30,933 nt of DNA from Hydrogenovibrio sp. UBA650 (GCA_002299245.1 DBOI01000020.1:1-30933), one strand, 5' to 3'; numbered from the stretch's first letter, positions 16,563 through 25,036 are shown. Notes: generated by a model from the sequence alone, not told the origin. Made by a program: numbers and translations.

Positions 16563-17267
16563 ATGAATTCAGATTTAACAAATGATCCTAAGGTATTGAT
16601 CGCATTAGATTTTGCAGAGACAAATGCCGTCACTAATTTTGTAGCTAAACTGAACCCGGCGGAGTGCCGTTTAAAGGTTGGTAAAGAGCTGTTTGCAATT
16701 GGTGGTCCTGAGTTTGTAAAAGATCTTATCAGCAACGGCTTTGATGTTTTTCTCGATCTTAAATATCACGATATTCCCAATACGGTTGCCAAAGCGGTTC
16801 AAGCTGCTGCACGCATGGGTGTATGGATGGTTAATGTGCATGCTCTGGGTGGTCGAAAAATGATGCAGGCCGCAAAACAGGCGATTGAAGAGTGCGAACA
16901 CCAGCCTCTATTGATTGCTGTGACAGTATTGACCAGTATGGAGCAGACTGACCTTGAAGAACTTGGCTTGCCAGGTTCACCAAGAGATAACGTTTTGCGT
17001 TTAGCCAAGCTGGCAAAAGATTCCGGGTTGGATGGCGTTGTCTGCTCAGCTCAAGAGGCGGCTGATATTCGATCTCAGGTTGGGGCTGATTTTTGTTTGG
17101 TAACACCGGGAATTCGTCCAGCGGGTAGTGCGGTAAATGATCAAAAGCGCATTATGACTCCTGCAGATGCAATTAAGGCGGGGTCAAGCTATCTGGTTGT
17201 TGGTCGTCCAATCACTCAGGCGGATAATCCAGTAGCGGCATTAAATGAAATCAATCGCAGCCTTTAA
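16563..17267 (+). CDS. pyrF: Orotidine 5'-phosphate decarboxylase
   Basis: A 234-residue TIM-barrel enzyme making UMP from OMP, the last step of pyrimidine synthesis. ALDFAE is at the N-terminus, and the catalytic DLKYHDIP carries Lys67 and Asp70. VTVLTSM and the phosphate-gripper VVGRPITQA are near the C-terminus. AAGG lies upstream at a rather long spacing (about 14 bases). Probably co-transcribed with lapA. A hairpin made from two CAGGCCTG copies follows. Confidence 0.97.
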   Translation: MNSDLTNDPKVLIALDFAETNAVTNFVAKLNPAECRLKVGKELFAIGGPEFVKDLISNGFDVFLDLKYHDIPNTVAKAVQAAARMGVWMVNVHALGGRKMMQAAKQAIEECEHQPLLIAVTVLTSMEQTDLEELGLPGSPRDNVLRLAKLAKDSGLDGVVCSAQEAADIRSQVGADFCLVTPGIRPAGSAVNDQKRIMTPADAIKAGSSYLVVGRPITQADNPVAALNEINRSL

Positions 17268-17278
17268 TAACCGTTTTT

Positions 17279-17311
17279 AACAGGCCTGTTAAATGATGAT
17301 TACAGGCCTGC
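17279..17311 (+). terminator. Hairpin after pyrF made of two CAGGCCTG copies
   Basis: CAGGCCTG occurs at 17281-17288 and again at 17303-17310. Because the motif is a palindrome, the two copies pair (9 bp with the adjacent T-A) around a 12-base loop. AATTTCTGTTT follows, a weak T-tract. It sits 12 bases after the pyrF stop. Confidence 0.65.
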
Positions 17312-17389
17312 AATTTCTGTTTACATCCTTTCTGTAATTTTCTTTTATAAACAGCCTTTTAGTAAACAATTCCATTGTCTACTTTTTGT

Positions 17390-17418
17390 TTGAATCCATT
17401 GGCAAAATCATTTATAAT
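17390..17418 (+). promoter_or_regulatory. Strong sigma-70 type promoter of the rpsF operon
   Basis: TTGAAT (17390-17395), a 17-base spacer, and TATAAT (17413-17418), followed by the GC-rich discriminator TCGCGCC. GC-rich discriminators are typical of ribosomal promoters under stringent control. Transcription would begin near 17425, leaving a leader of about 100 bases before rpsF. I see no clear S6:S18-binding leader motif in it. Confidence 0.8.
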
Positions 17419-17525
17419 TCGCGCCTTTCAGGCTGTTTAATCTATTTTCAGCGTGAAATTATCCTTGTCTCACTGCATGAAATTCGTGTCAGGAGACTGT
17501 TTTATCATCCATAAGGAGAAAATTA

Positions 17526-17882
17526 ATGCGTCATTATGAAGTCGTATTTCTAGTGCACCCTGATCAATCTGAACAGGTTCCTGCAATGCTAGATCGTTAT
17601 AAAGGCCTTATCGAACAGTCTGGTGGTCAAATTCACCGTCTGGAAGATTGGGGTCGCCGTCAACTTGCTTACCTTATCGACAAAGTTCACAAAGCTCACT
17701 ATATTCTAATGAATATCGAATGTGATCAAGCTACTCTTGATGAACTCGATAACTCTTTCTACTACAACGATGCCGTTCTACGCAGCATGTTTGTTAAGCA
17801 GAAAGAAGCGATCACTCAGCCATCAGTCATGATGGGTAAAAAAGACGAAAGAAACGACAATCGTCGTGATAATAAGGGGTAA
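17526..17882 (+). CDS. rpsF: 30S ribosomal protein S6
   Basis: A 118-residue S6 starting MRHYEVVFLVHPDQSEQVP, with GRRQLAYLIDK and HYILMNIECD. S6 binds S18 on the platform of the 30S subunit. The Shine-Dalgarno AAGGAG is strong and well spaced. The C-terminal tail is charged (KKDERNDNRRDN), as usual for gammaproteobacterial S6. First gene of the operon; priB, found between rpsF and rpsR in E. coli, is absent. Confidence 0.98.
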   Translation: MRHYEVVFLVHPDQSEQVPAMLDRYKGLIEQSGGQIHRLEDWGRRQLAYLIDKVHKAHYILMNIECDQATLDELDNSFYYNDAVLRSMFVKQKEAITQPSVMMGKKDERNDNRRDNKG

Positions 17883-17885
17883 GGC

Positions 17886-18113
17886 ATGGCTAGAAGTTTT
17901 GGAAGAAAAAAATTCTGTCGTTTTACTGCTGACGGCGTAAAACAAATTGATTACAAAGATCTAGATACTTTGAAAGCTTACATTACCGAAACTGGTAAGA
18001 TCGTTCCAAGTCGTATCACTGGAACAAGCGCTAAGTATCAGCGTCAATTAGCATCGGCAATCAAACGCGCTCGTTATATTGCGTTGTTGCCATATACTGA
18101 TCAACACAAGTAA
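17886..18113 (+). CDS. rpsR: 30S ribosomal protein S18
   Basis: 75 residues, three bases after rpsF. It has the S18 core GVKQIDYKDLDTLKAYI, the RNA-binding GKIVPSRITGTSAKYQRQLA and a C-terminal basic AIKRARYIALLPY. It forms a heterodimer with S6 on the 30S platform. AAGGGGTAAGG upstream provides the ribosome-binding site. Confidence 0.98.
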   Translation: MARSFGRKKFCRFTADGVKQIDYKDLDTLKAYITETGKIVPSRITGTSAKYQRQLASAIKRARYIALLPYTDQHK

Positions 18114-18145
18114 TTTGTTGTTAATCAAGAAATAACAGAGGCACT

Positions 18146-19042
18146 ATGCTAGGAATAGCGAATTATGCCATGAAAGGTCCTACACAGGCCTTGATTGCAA
18201 CTGCTGGATTTGCAGCTTTAAGTGTCTTTTTAGCACCTTTCGGAATTCTGGTTGGTGCAATAATCGCCTTAGTTACCTTGAGAGTCTCGGTAGCTGAAGG
18301 TTTGAAAACCCTGATTTGGGGTGTAGTAAGCCACACTGCTGTAACGCTGCTGTTAACTGGAAACTATTTTCCAGCGGTTGTTTCAGTGATTGAGTATATG
18401 CTGCCAATATTTTTAATGGCAGTGATATTGAAAAATACTCAGTCGATGGCTTCTGCGCTTCAGTTTGCAATGATCATAGTGGGAAGCGGTTTGATTGCTT
18501 TTCATCTGTTGGTTGCAGACCCGGCGCAATGGTGGATCGCTCAGTTTAATGAGTTTGTCGTTCCGCTGCTAAAAGAGTCGCAAATCGACTATAACCTTGA
18601 AACCATTTCTGAAATGGCTGGAATGGTTAGTCTGCTGATAGCGATTTTTATAATCATCTTATGGTACTCAATTTTGTTGGTAGCAAGATGGTGGCAGAGT
18701 GAACTTTATAATCCGGGAGCATTTAAAGCTGATTTTTACGATCTAGCTTTACCGCGTTCAGTCGCTTATATGGCAATACTACTTGCCATTATAGGCCTGA
18801 TAAATGGTGCTGAACCTGGATTGGCCTATGATTTGTCTGGTGTATTAATCGCCGGTTTGATGTTTCAAGGCTTAGCCATTGCGCATAAGACTGTAGCAGT
18901 TAATGAACTTCATGCTGCTTGGTTGGCAGGTTTATATGTTCTGTTATTTTTTGTACCACAAACAATGTTGATTTTAGCAACCATCGGCATGGTCGATTCT
19001 TGGATCGATTTTAGAAGTCGATTGGAAAATGAAGAACAATAG
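18146..19042 (+). CDS. DUF2232-like multi-pass membrane protein
   Basis: A 298-residue very hydrophobic protein with about eight membrane segments, beginning with GPTQALIATAGFAALSVFLA. The start at 18146 follows AGAGG at a good distance. Its position between rpsR and rplI matches the uncharacterised membrane gene at that locus in Pseudomonas (PA4933 by memory), which belongs with the DUF2232/YybS-like group. The function is unknown; it is probably co-transcribed with the ribosomal genes, which would give it unusually high mRNA levels for a membrane protein. Its codon use is less biased than that of its neighbours. Confidence 0.75.
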   Translation: MLGIANYAMKGPTQALIATAGFAALSVFLAPFGILVGAIIALVTLRVSVAEGLKTLIWGVVSHTAVTLLLTGNYFPAVVSVIEYMLPIFLMAVILKNTQSMASALQFAMIIVGSGLIAFHLLVADPAQWWIAQFNEFVVPLLKESQIDYNLETISEMAGMVSLLIAIFIIILWYSILLVARWWQSELYNPGAFKADFYDLALPRSVAYMAILLAIIGLINGAEPGLAYDLSGVLIAGLMFQGLAIAHKTVAVNELHAAWLAGLYVLLFFVPQTMLILATIGMVDSWIDFRSRLENEEQ

Positions 19043-19053
19043 AGGTTTAAGCC

Positions 19054-19509
19054 ATGAATGTTATTCTGCTTGAAAAAGTACAAAATCTAGGATCTTTAGG
19101 TGATCAAGTTTCTGTTAAATCAGGTTACGCTCGTAACTTTTTGATCCCTCAAGGTAAAGCGAAAGCAGCAACTAAAGATAACGTTGCTGAATTTGAAAAA
19201 ATGCGCGCTGAATTAGAAAAAGCTGCCGCTGCAGAACTTGCAGTAGCTCAAGGTGTTTACGAGAACCTAAATGGTCAGGTCGTAACGATTGAGTCAGTTG
19301 CTGGTGATGAAGGTAAGCTATTTGGTTCAGTGGGAACTCAAGATATCTCTGATGCTCTTAAAGCTTCTGGTTTTGATATTGAGCGTCGTGACATTCGTAT
19401 GCCTGAAGGTGCTCTGCGCCACACTGGTACTTACGAAATCGATATCCAGCTACACACTGATGTAGTTGCTTCAATCACAGTTAACGTTACTGCGACTGAA
19501 GAAGCTTAA
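19054..19509 (+). CDS. rplI: 50S ribosomal protein L9
   Basis: A 151-residue L9. The N-terminal rRNA-binding domain has VILLEKVQNLGSLGDQV and VKSGYARNFLIPQGKA. A long connecting helix follows (about 45-75), then the C-terminal domain with GKLFGSVGTQDI and the closing TGTYEIDIQLHTDV. Typical length. It begins 11 bases after the membrane gene, with AGAGG at the junction, and is the last gene before a strong terminator. Confidence 0.98.
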   Translation: MNVILLEKVQNLGSLGDQVSVKSGYARNFLIPQGKAKAATKDNVAEFEKMRAELEKAAAAELAVAQGVYENLNGQVVTIESVAGDEGKLFGSVGTQDISDALKASGFDIERRDIRMPEGALRHTGTYEIDIQLHTDVVASITVNVTATEEA

Positions 19510-19519
19510 TTGGTTTTTT

Positions 19520-19539
19520 AGGGACAAAGGTTCCTTTTT
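19520..19539 (+). terminator. Small hairpin after rplI
   Basis: AGGGAC (19520-19525) pairs with GTTCCT (19530-19535) with one G-U pair around a 4-base loop, followed by TTTTT. It is weak on its own and is backed by the next hairpin. Confidence 0.45.
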
Positions 19540-19561
19540 AAACAAGCCAATTATTGATAAG

Positions 19562-19597
19562 AACGGAACTGCTTATATGAGCAGTTCCGTTTTTTTA
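19562..19597 (+). terminator. Strong rho-independent terminator of the rpsF-rplI operon
   Basis: AACGGAACTGCT (19562-19573) and AGCAGTTCCGTT (19580-19591) form a perfect 12-bp stem around TATATG, followed by a run of T to 19597. Confidence 0.95.
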
Positions 19598-19634
19598 TGT
19601 CTGTATTATTAATACACTGCACAACCTAAACAGC

Positions 19635-19640
19635 TATAAT
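19635..19640 (+). promoter_or_regulatory. Candidate -10 box for dnaB
   Basis: A consensus TATAAT between the terminator and dnaB, 48 bases before the ATG. No good -35 hexamer at 16-18 bases. Confidence 0.4.
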
Positions 19641-19688
19641 AATTTCCCTGTCTAATATATTTTGTAACTCCTGAAAATCATAAACTAT

Positions 19689-21149
19689 ATGGCCGCTGTA
19701 GACCCATCCATTAGCATGAACGCACAAAAAGCAGAAGAACTATTTAAGGTTCCACCACACTCGATAGATGCTGAACAGTCCGTTTTGGGTGGTTTGATGT
19801 TGGATGATGAAGTTTTGGACGATGTCTCTGGTGTTGTCAATGACTCTGACTTCTATACTAAGCAGCATCAAGTTCTATTCGATACGATTTATGAGTTGAG
19901 TAGAAATAACAAACCATATGATTTAGTTTCAGTCATCGCACGTCTAGAAAACACCGGCCAGCTTGAAGCCGCTGGTGACAAAGCTTATCTGACAGACCTG
20001 GTAAAAAATACACCGGGCGCAGCCAATATTCTTTATTACGCCCAATTAGTTCGTGAGAAATCGATTTTACGCAAGCTGATTCAGGCCAGCAATGATGTCT
20101 CTGAAGCCGCTTATTTTCCGCAAGGAAAAGATATTCGAGAAATACTCGATATAGCTGAATCAAAGATCATGAGCATCGCTGAGCATGGAGAGGGTAAAGA
20201 ACGCCAGTATAAAACCATGGACTTCCTTCTGGAAGCGGCGATCAATAAGATTGATGAGCTCTTTAATACTGAGGGCACCATTACTGGTGAAGAGACTCAC
20301 CTAACAGAGTTTGACGAGCTGACAGCAGGCCTGCAAAAAGGCGATTTGATTATTGTTGCTGGGCGACCATCGATGGGTAAAACCACCTTCACGATGAATA
20401 TGGCTGAAAACATTGCGACTAAAAATAATACGCCGGTAGCAGTATTTAGTATGGAGATGCCAGGTGAATCGCTCGCCATGCGTATGATCAGTTCAATAGG
20501 CCGAATTGATGCTGGCCGAATGCGAACCGGAAAGCTCGCTCAAGATGATTGGCCAAAACTCAATAAAGCGATTAATGTTCTATCTCATGCAAGTGTTTAC
20601 ATTGACGATACTCCTGCGTTGATGATTAATGAGCTGCGAGCCAGAGCCAGACGAATTGATAAAGATATTCGTGACGAACAACGCAAACAAGCGGTTGAAA
20701 GAGGTGATGAGAATCCTGATAAAGCTGTGCGAGGTTTAGGGCTGGTAGTGGTTGATTACCTACAGCTAATGCGCGGTTCCGCTGGAGCTGAAAACCGGGT
20801 TAATGAGATCTCTGAAATTTCACGCGGACTCAAAGCTCTGGCAAAAGAGCTTAATATCCCAGTGATTGCTCTTTCACAGCTTAACCGCAGCCTTGAACAA
20901 CGCCCGAATAAGCGTCCGGTTATGTCTGATTTGCGTGAATCTGGAGCTATTGAACAGGATGCTGATTTAATTATCTTTATCTACCGTGATGAAGTTTATA
21001 ACCCTGATTCTGAAGATAAGGGCACAGCCGAAATTATCATTGGTAAACACCGTAATGGTTCACTTGGAACGGTTCGCTTGACCTTTATTGGCGAATATAC
21101 TCGTTTTGAAAATCACGCTGGTTTTGAAGTACCGGACGAGCACTATTAA
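19689..21149 (+). CDS. dnaB: Replicative DNA helicase DnaB
   Basis: A 486-residue DnaB. The N-terminal domain begins around VPPHSIDAEQSVLGGLML. The RecA-like domain has Walker A GRPSMGKTT (Lys231), ending in the Walker B region VVVDYLQLM, then SQLNRSLEQRP, SDLRESGAIEQDAD and KHRNGSLGT. The hexamer unwinds the lagging-strand template at the fork. Between ARARR and GLVVVDY (residues 323-350) it has about 28 residues where E. coli DnaB has about 8, a charged insertion of about 20. The start ATG at 19689 has a poor RBS; the internal ATG at residue 11 is an alternative. It follows the rplI terminator, so it has its own promoter, with alr 11 bases downstream. Confidence 0.97.
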   Translation: MAAVDPSISMNAQKAEELFKVPPHSIDAEQSVLGGLMLDDEVLDDVSGVVNDSDFYTKQHQVLFDTIYELSRNNKPYDLVSVIARLENTGQLEAAGDKAYLTDLVKNTPGAANILYYAQLVREKSILRKLIQASNDVSEAAYFPQGKDIREILDIAESKIMSIAEHGEGKERQYKTMDFLLEAAINKIDELFNTEGTITGEETHLTEFDELTAGLQKGDLIIVAGRPSMGKTTFTMNMAENIATKNNTPVAVFSMEMPGESLAMRMISSIGRIDAGRMRTGKLAQDDWPKLNKAINVLSHASVYIDDTPALMINELRARARRIDKDIRDEQRKQAVERGDENPDKAVRGLGLVVVDYLQLMRGSAGAENRVNEISEISRGLKALAKELNIPVIALSQLNRSLEQRPNKRPVMSDLRESGAIEQDADLIIFIYRDEVYNPDSEDKGTAEIIIGKHRNGSLGTVRLTFIGEYTRFENHAGFEVPDEHY

Positions 21150-21160
21150 TAATTGTTTCT

Positions 21161-22237
21161 ATGATTTACCGACCGACAAAAGCCCTGATTAACCTTCCTG
21201 CTCTCAAAAATAACCTTGAGAAGGTAAAAGAATACGCGCCTGATAGTAAAGTGCTGGCTGTCATTAAAGCAAACGGTTATGGACACGGGATTGAACGAGT
21301 TGCTCAACATTTGAGCGGAGCAGATGCTTTTGGCGTGGCTTCAATTGATGAAGCTATGATTTTGAGGCAGAAGGGGTTTTTACATCGAATTTTGCTTTTA
21401 GAAGGCCTGTTTAGTGAAGCTGAAATACCAATTGTTATTCAAAACCGACTGGATTTAGTGATTCATTCAGATTATCAACTAGACTGGCTTCTGAATAATC
21501 ACATTGACGGTTATCTCAGTGTTTGGATTAAAGTTGATACTGGAATGCACCGCCTAGGCTTTGATCTCCAGCAGTTACAGGCCGTTATTAGTAAGCTGGA
21601 GAATTCAGAAAATGAGTTTGTTATCCATCTTATGTCTCATTTTGCTTCTGCAGATGAATCAAATAGTCAGCTTGTCGACTTTACCATGCAGCAGCTAGAT
21701 AAATTCAACCAAAGCACCAGTCATTATGAATACCCTAAGAGTTTTGCAAACTCCGCCGCTATGGTTAGGTATCCGCAGTCTCATTATCAGTGGGTACGCC
21801 CTGGTATATTTCTCTATGGAGCGGGTGTTAGTGGCAATGAAAAACCTAAAGCTGTTATGCAGTTAGAGTCGGAAGTAATCGCCATTAAAACCGTTCAAAT
21901 AGGCGAGAGTGTTGGTTACGGAAATATATGGTCAGCAGAGCGAAAAAGTCGAATTGCAATTGTCGCAATAGGCTATGGGGATGGGTATCCACGCCATGCG
22001 CAAACGGGTACACCTGTTCTTATCAATGGAGAAAAGCTTCCGCTTGTGGGTAGGGTTTCAATGGATATGATCAGTGTTGATATTACCGATAGTAAATCTT
22101 CGGTTGATATTGGTGATGTGGTTATTCTATGGGGTGATGAACTTCCAGTAGATGAAGTTGCCAAACATGCTGGTACCATTGGTTATGAGTTGTTGTGTGC
22201 AGTTACATCTCGTGTGCCTATGGTTGAGGTTCAGTAA
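21161..22237 (+). CDS. alr: Alanine racemase
   Basis: A 358-residue PLP enzyme interconverting L- and D-alanine for peptidoglycan. The PLP lysine is Lys36 in VLAVIKANGYGHG. The barrel has MSHFASADE and WVRPGIFLYG; the second catalytic residue is the Tyr in SVGYGNIW, followed by IAIVAIGYGDGYPR. Standard length. The RBS is weak. The dnaB-alr order is the one found in Pseudomonas. The next gene's ATG follows the alr stop directly (TAAATG). Confidence 0.97.
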   Translation: MIYRPTKALINLPALKNNLEKVKEYAPDSKVLAVIKANGYGHGIERVAQHLSGADAFGVASIDEAMILRQKGFLHRILLLEGLFSEAEIPIVIQNRLDLVIHSDYQLDWLLNNHIDGYLSVWIKVDTGMHRLGFDLQQLQAVISKLENSENEFVIHLMSHFASADESNSQLVDFTMQQLDKFNQSTSHYEYPKSFANSAAMVRYPQSHYQWVRPGIFLYGAGVSGNEKPKAVMQLESEVIAIKTVQIGESVGYGNIWSAERKSRIAIVAIGYGDGYPRHAQTGTPVLINGEKLPLVGRVSMDMISVDITDSKSSVDIGDVVILWGDELPVDEVAKHAGTIGYELLCAVTSRVPMVEVQ

Positions 22238-22837
22238 ATGCAGTCTAAATCGATCAAACTTCATCACAGCAAGCTACTTTTTAAAGGTTTTTTTGAGTTT
22301 ACTGAGTTAAAGGTATCTCACTCAGTTTATCGTGGTGGTGAATCTGAGGTTCTTCGCCGAGAGGTTTTCAATCGTAATCAAGCAGTAGTGGTTTTACTCT
22401 ATGATAAGGTCAATAGCAAAGTCGTATTGGTGGAGCAGTTTCGGGCTGGAGCAGCTCGCAATGCGCTTGCTTCCGGTGACCACTCGGAGGCCTGGTTGCT
22501 TGAACCTGTAGCGGGAATGATTGATTCAGGTGAAAGCCCTCTTAAAGCTGGAATCCGTGAAACTGAAGAGGAAACAGGGATCCATATTGATAACCTAGAA
22601 TATGTCTGTCAGTTTTATCCAAGTCCCGGCGCTTGCGATGAAATTCTTCATCTTTATGCGGCTGAAGTCAATACTATTGATGTTGCCAGGCATGCCGGTA
22701 AGTCTGATGAAAATGAGGATATTAAAGTTGTGGTTATGGATTTTTCTGAAGCCCGAAGAGGCCTGTTAAATTCAAAATTTAATGTAGCCAGCACCTATAT
22801 TGGATTGCAATGGTTATTCAATCAAAAGTTGGTTTAG
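22238..22837 (+). CDS. nudF: ADP-ribose pyrophosphatase (Nudix)
   Basis: A 199-residue Nudix hydrolase. The box fits GX5EX7REUXEEXGU as GMIDSGE, seven residues, RETEEETGI (Thr at the usually aliphatic U position). A proline-containing stretch shortly after the box (FYPSPGACDEILHLY) and an N-terminal dimer-swap region (VEQFRAGAARNAL) are typical of the ADP-ribose-cleaving NudF/TrgB group, giving AMP and ribose 5-phosphate. The start abuts the alr stop, so translational coupling is likely. Assignment to ADP-ribose is by family similarity. Confidence 0.88.
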   Translation: MQSKSIKLHHSKLLFKGFFEFTELKVSHSVYRGGESEVLRREVFNRNQAVVVLLYDKVNSKVVLVEQFRAGAARNALASGDHSEAWLLEPVAGMIDSGESPLKAGIRETEEETGIHIDNLEYVCQFYPSPGACDEILHLYAAEVNTIDVARHAGKSDENEDIKVVVMDFSEARRGLLNSKFNVASTYIGLQWLFNQKLV

Positions 22838-22850
22838 ACTGAGATCAAAT

Positions 22851-23258
22851 ATGCTCTGTTTGTTTCGTAACTCAAGAATTCACCCTAGATTAGACCGCTA
22901 TGCCATTCTTGCTAGTTTGATTTCGGTATTTGCATGGTTGTATTTTGCTTTTATTGAGAAATCTCTTCTTACCAAACTGCTTGAAGGCAAAGCCTTAATC
23001 GTCGATTTGGTCTTTGGCGTGCCACTTGTTCTGGCCTTGGCTATTGTTGTCTATGCATTGGTATATTGGACTCTAAAGCTCATCGTGATACTTCTGCTTC
23101 CACAGGCCATCATTCACATAGAACCCGAAACAACCGAATCTCAGCTTGATGAGCAGGTTGCAGAACTTGAAGAACAACACGGCAAAGAGTATTGGAATCG
23201 AGACGACTCTATAGAAGAGGGTGACCATTCCAATAAGCACTCGAATAAAGACAGATAA
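22851..23258 (+). CDS. Unknown two-TM membrane protein
   Basis: 135 residues from the ATG at 22851, chosen because GAG lies about 8 bases upstream; the frame extends further back into nudF, which I judge not used. Two membrane segments (about 16-36 and 48-83, the second long or double) are followed by a soluble acidic tail rich in Glu, Gln and Asp (ESQLDEQVAELEEQHGKEY). I do not recognise the family. It lies 13 bases after nudF and 11 before a MATE transporter, so it is probably part of one transcript with alr-nudF-MATE-ychJ. Confidence 0.65.
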   Translation: MLCLFRNSRIHPRLDRYAILASLISVFAWLYFAFIEKSLLTKLLEGKALIVDLVFGVPLVLALAIVVYALVYWTLKLIVILLLPQAIIHIEPETTESQLDEQVAELEEQHGKEYWNRDDSIEEGDHSNKHSNKDR

Positions 23259-23269
23259 AGCCCGCTTTT

Positions 23270-24643
23270 ATGATTCCTAAGGCTTTTCTGTTCAGCGCTT
23301 CATTTAAACAAGAAACCAATAAACTTTTTAAATTAGCTCTTCCAATATTGCTTGCTCAACTAGCGCTTACAGGGCTGGGTGTTGCCGATACAATCATGTC
23401 TGGTCGCTTAGGGACAAATGATCTGGCTGCTATCGGTCTTGGTAGTAATATACTGCTGCCTGTTTTCATGTTGGCAACCGGAATTCTTCTGGCTATAACT
23501 CCTCTTGTCTCAAAAGCCAACGGGAGCGGTGATCAGAAAACCGTTTCACTTTACGTGATTCAAGGCCTTTGGTTGGCTGTTCCTCTTGGTGTTTTATCGC
23601 TGCTTATTTTGATAAATATCAGCTGGCTTCTTGATTTGTTAAGCCTGAATTCAAAAGTTTACCAACTGACTGAAGATTACCTTTTTTATATCGCTTTTGG
23701 CATGCCGGGTATTGCGCTTTATCAGGCCTTACGTTTTTTTTGGGAGGGCCTCGAAAATACCTTGCCAACAATGTGGATTAGCTTTTTTGCCCTAGCGATT
23801 AATATTCCGCTTAATGCTATTTTTATTTATGGGCTTGGACCTGTTGAGCCAATGGGAGCTGCAGGCTGTGGTGTAGCAAGTGCGATTGTAATGTGGAGTA
23901 TGTTATTGATCGCTTTGTTTTATGTTTTAAAAAACAAAGGGCTGTTTATTTTTTTTAAAGCGGCTGCAAATGTTTCACCAAGTTGGCAAAAAGGGTTGGC
24001 ATCAATACTTGCTCTAGGGGTTCCAAATGCATTTGCACTGCTTTTTGAGATTAGTCTGTTTAGCTTTATTGCTCTTTTTATTACGGTTTTAGGTGCGACG
24101 GTTATTGCAGCTCATCAAATCGCGATCAGTTTTACCTCGGTTGCCTTTATGTTGCCCTTAAGTTTTGCTATGGCGCTAACCGTTCGTGTTGGTAAGGGGT
24201 TTGGAGAAGATGATTTACCAAAGGTCGTCAACACGCTCTATACTGGGTTTTTCTGGGCCTTGTTGATTGGATTTACTCTAGCATTAGTTAGTTTCTATTT
24301 AAGAGATTTTATTGTTTCACTCTACAGTTTTGATTTTGAAGTCATTGCGATTGCCTCTTCATTGCTTGTGTTTGCGGCTATGTATCAAGTTTTTGATGCA
24401 ATCCAAGTCACTGCCGCAGGGGCTTTAAGAGGCTTTCATGATACTAAAGTTACTATGTGGGTGACTCTGTTGTGTTACTGGGGAGTAGGCTTGGGGTTAG
24501 GTTACGTGCTTAGTTTTTCTTCTTTCTTCTTACCAGCGATGGGTGTGGCTGGATTCTGGCTTGGAATTGTTTTAGGTCTTTTTATCGCGGCGATTTTATT
24601 GAGTTTACGATTGAGGTTTGTGTTTAATGCTCATTTCAAATGA
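23270..24643 (+). CDS. MATE family efflux transporter
   Basis: A 457-residue protein with about twelve membrane segments in two homologous halves. The first begins ALPILLAQLALTGLGVADTI with the MATE signature continuing into MSGRLGTNDLAAIGLG; the second contains GVPNAFALLFEISLF and TVIAAHQIA. MATE proteins export cationic drugs and metabolites with Na+ or H+ coupling. It resembles the NorM/MdtK group, but coupling ion and substrate cannot be read from the sequence. The RBS is weak. The 3' end overlaps the next gene by 17 bases, suggesting coupled translation. Confidence 0.93.
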   Translation: MIPKAFLFSASFKQETNKLFKLALPILLAQLALTGLGVADTIMSGRLGTNDLAAIGLGSNILLPVFMLATGILLAITPLVSKANGSGDQKTVSLYVIQGLWLAVPLGVLSLLILINISWLLDLLSLNSKVYQLTEDYLFYIAFGMPGIALYQALRFFWEGLENTLPTMWISFFALAINIPLNAIFIYGLGPVEPMGAAGCGVASAIVMWSMLLIALFYVLKNKGLFIFFKAAANVSPSWQKGLASILALGVPNAFALLFEISLFSFIALFITVLGATVIAAHQIAISFTSVAFMLPLSFAMALTVRVGKGFGEDDLPKVVNTLYTGFFWALLIGFTLALVSFYLRDFIVSLYSFDFEVIAIASSLLVFAAMYQVFDAIQVTAAGALRGFHDTKVTMWVTLLCYWGVGLGLGYVLSFSSFFLPAMGVAGFWLGIVLGLFIAAILLSLRLRFVFNAHFK

Positions 24644-25025
24644 CCAAAATTGTTTGTGTGGTTTAGAAGAGCCTTATAGAGATTGCTGCCAGCCTTTTCA
24701 CCGCGGTGAAAAAATTCCGCTTACGGCAGAAAAATTGATGCGTTCAAGGTTTGTGGCTTATGAATATCGGTTAACCGATTACTTACTTAAAACTTGGCAT
24801 AATGAGACCAGGCCAGAAACTATTGAATACACTGATAATATGCACTGGACGCAACTCTCTGTTAACGGAAGGAAAAAAGGTCGTAAAAAAGACAGTGAAG
24901 GTTGGGTAACATTTGTGGCCCACTATTCAATCGGCAAGCAAGCGGGGTTTTTACATGAGAAAAGTTATTTCAAAAAGAACTCTGAAGGCTATTGGCAGTA
25001 TGTTGATGGAGAGTTCAAGAATTGA
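24627..25025 (+). CDS. YchJ family protein with SEC-C metal-binding motif
   Basis: 132 residues from the ATG at 24627, preceded by GAGG; a TTG three codons earlier is possible but less likely. The N-terminal CLCGLEEPYRDCCQPFHRG is a SEC-C type zinc motif (CxC then CC). It is followed by LMRSRFVAYEYRLTDYLLKTW and a C-terminal half ending WQYVDGEFK, the pattern of the YchJ/UPF0225 family with an NTF2-like fold. The function is unestablished. It overlaps the MATE gene and ends 11 bases before a small convergent gene. Confidence 0.85.
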   Translation: MLISNDQNCLCGLEEPYRDCCQPFHRGEKIPLTAEKLMRSRFVAYEYRLTDYLLKTWHNETRPETIEYTDNMHWTQLSVNGRKKGRKKDSEGWVTFVAHYSIGKQAGFLHEKSYFKKNSEGYWQYVDGEFKN

Positions 25026-25036
25026 GTTTATAAATA

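Noticed and set aside
17425..17525. S6:S18-binding leader in the rpsF mRNA
   Set aside because: The leader has weak hairpin potential, but I found no conserved CCG-containing bulge of the known motif.
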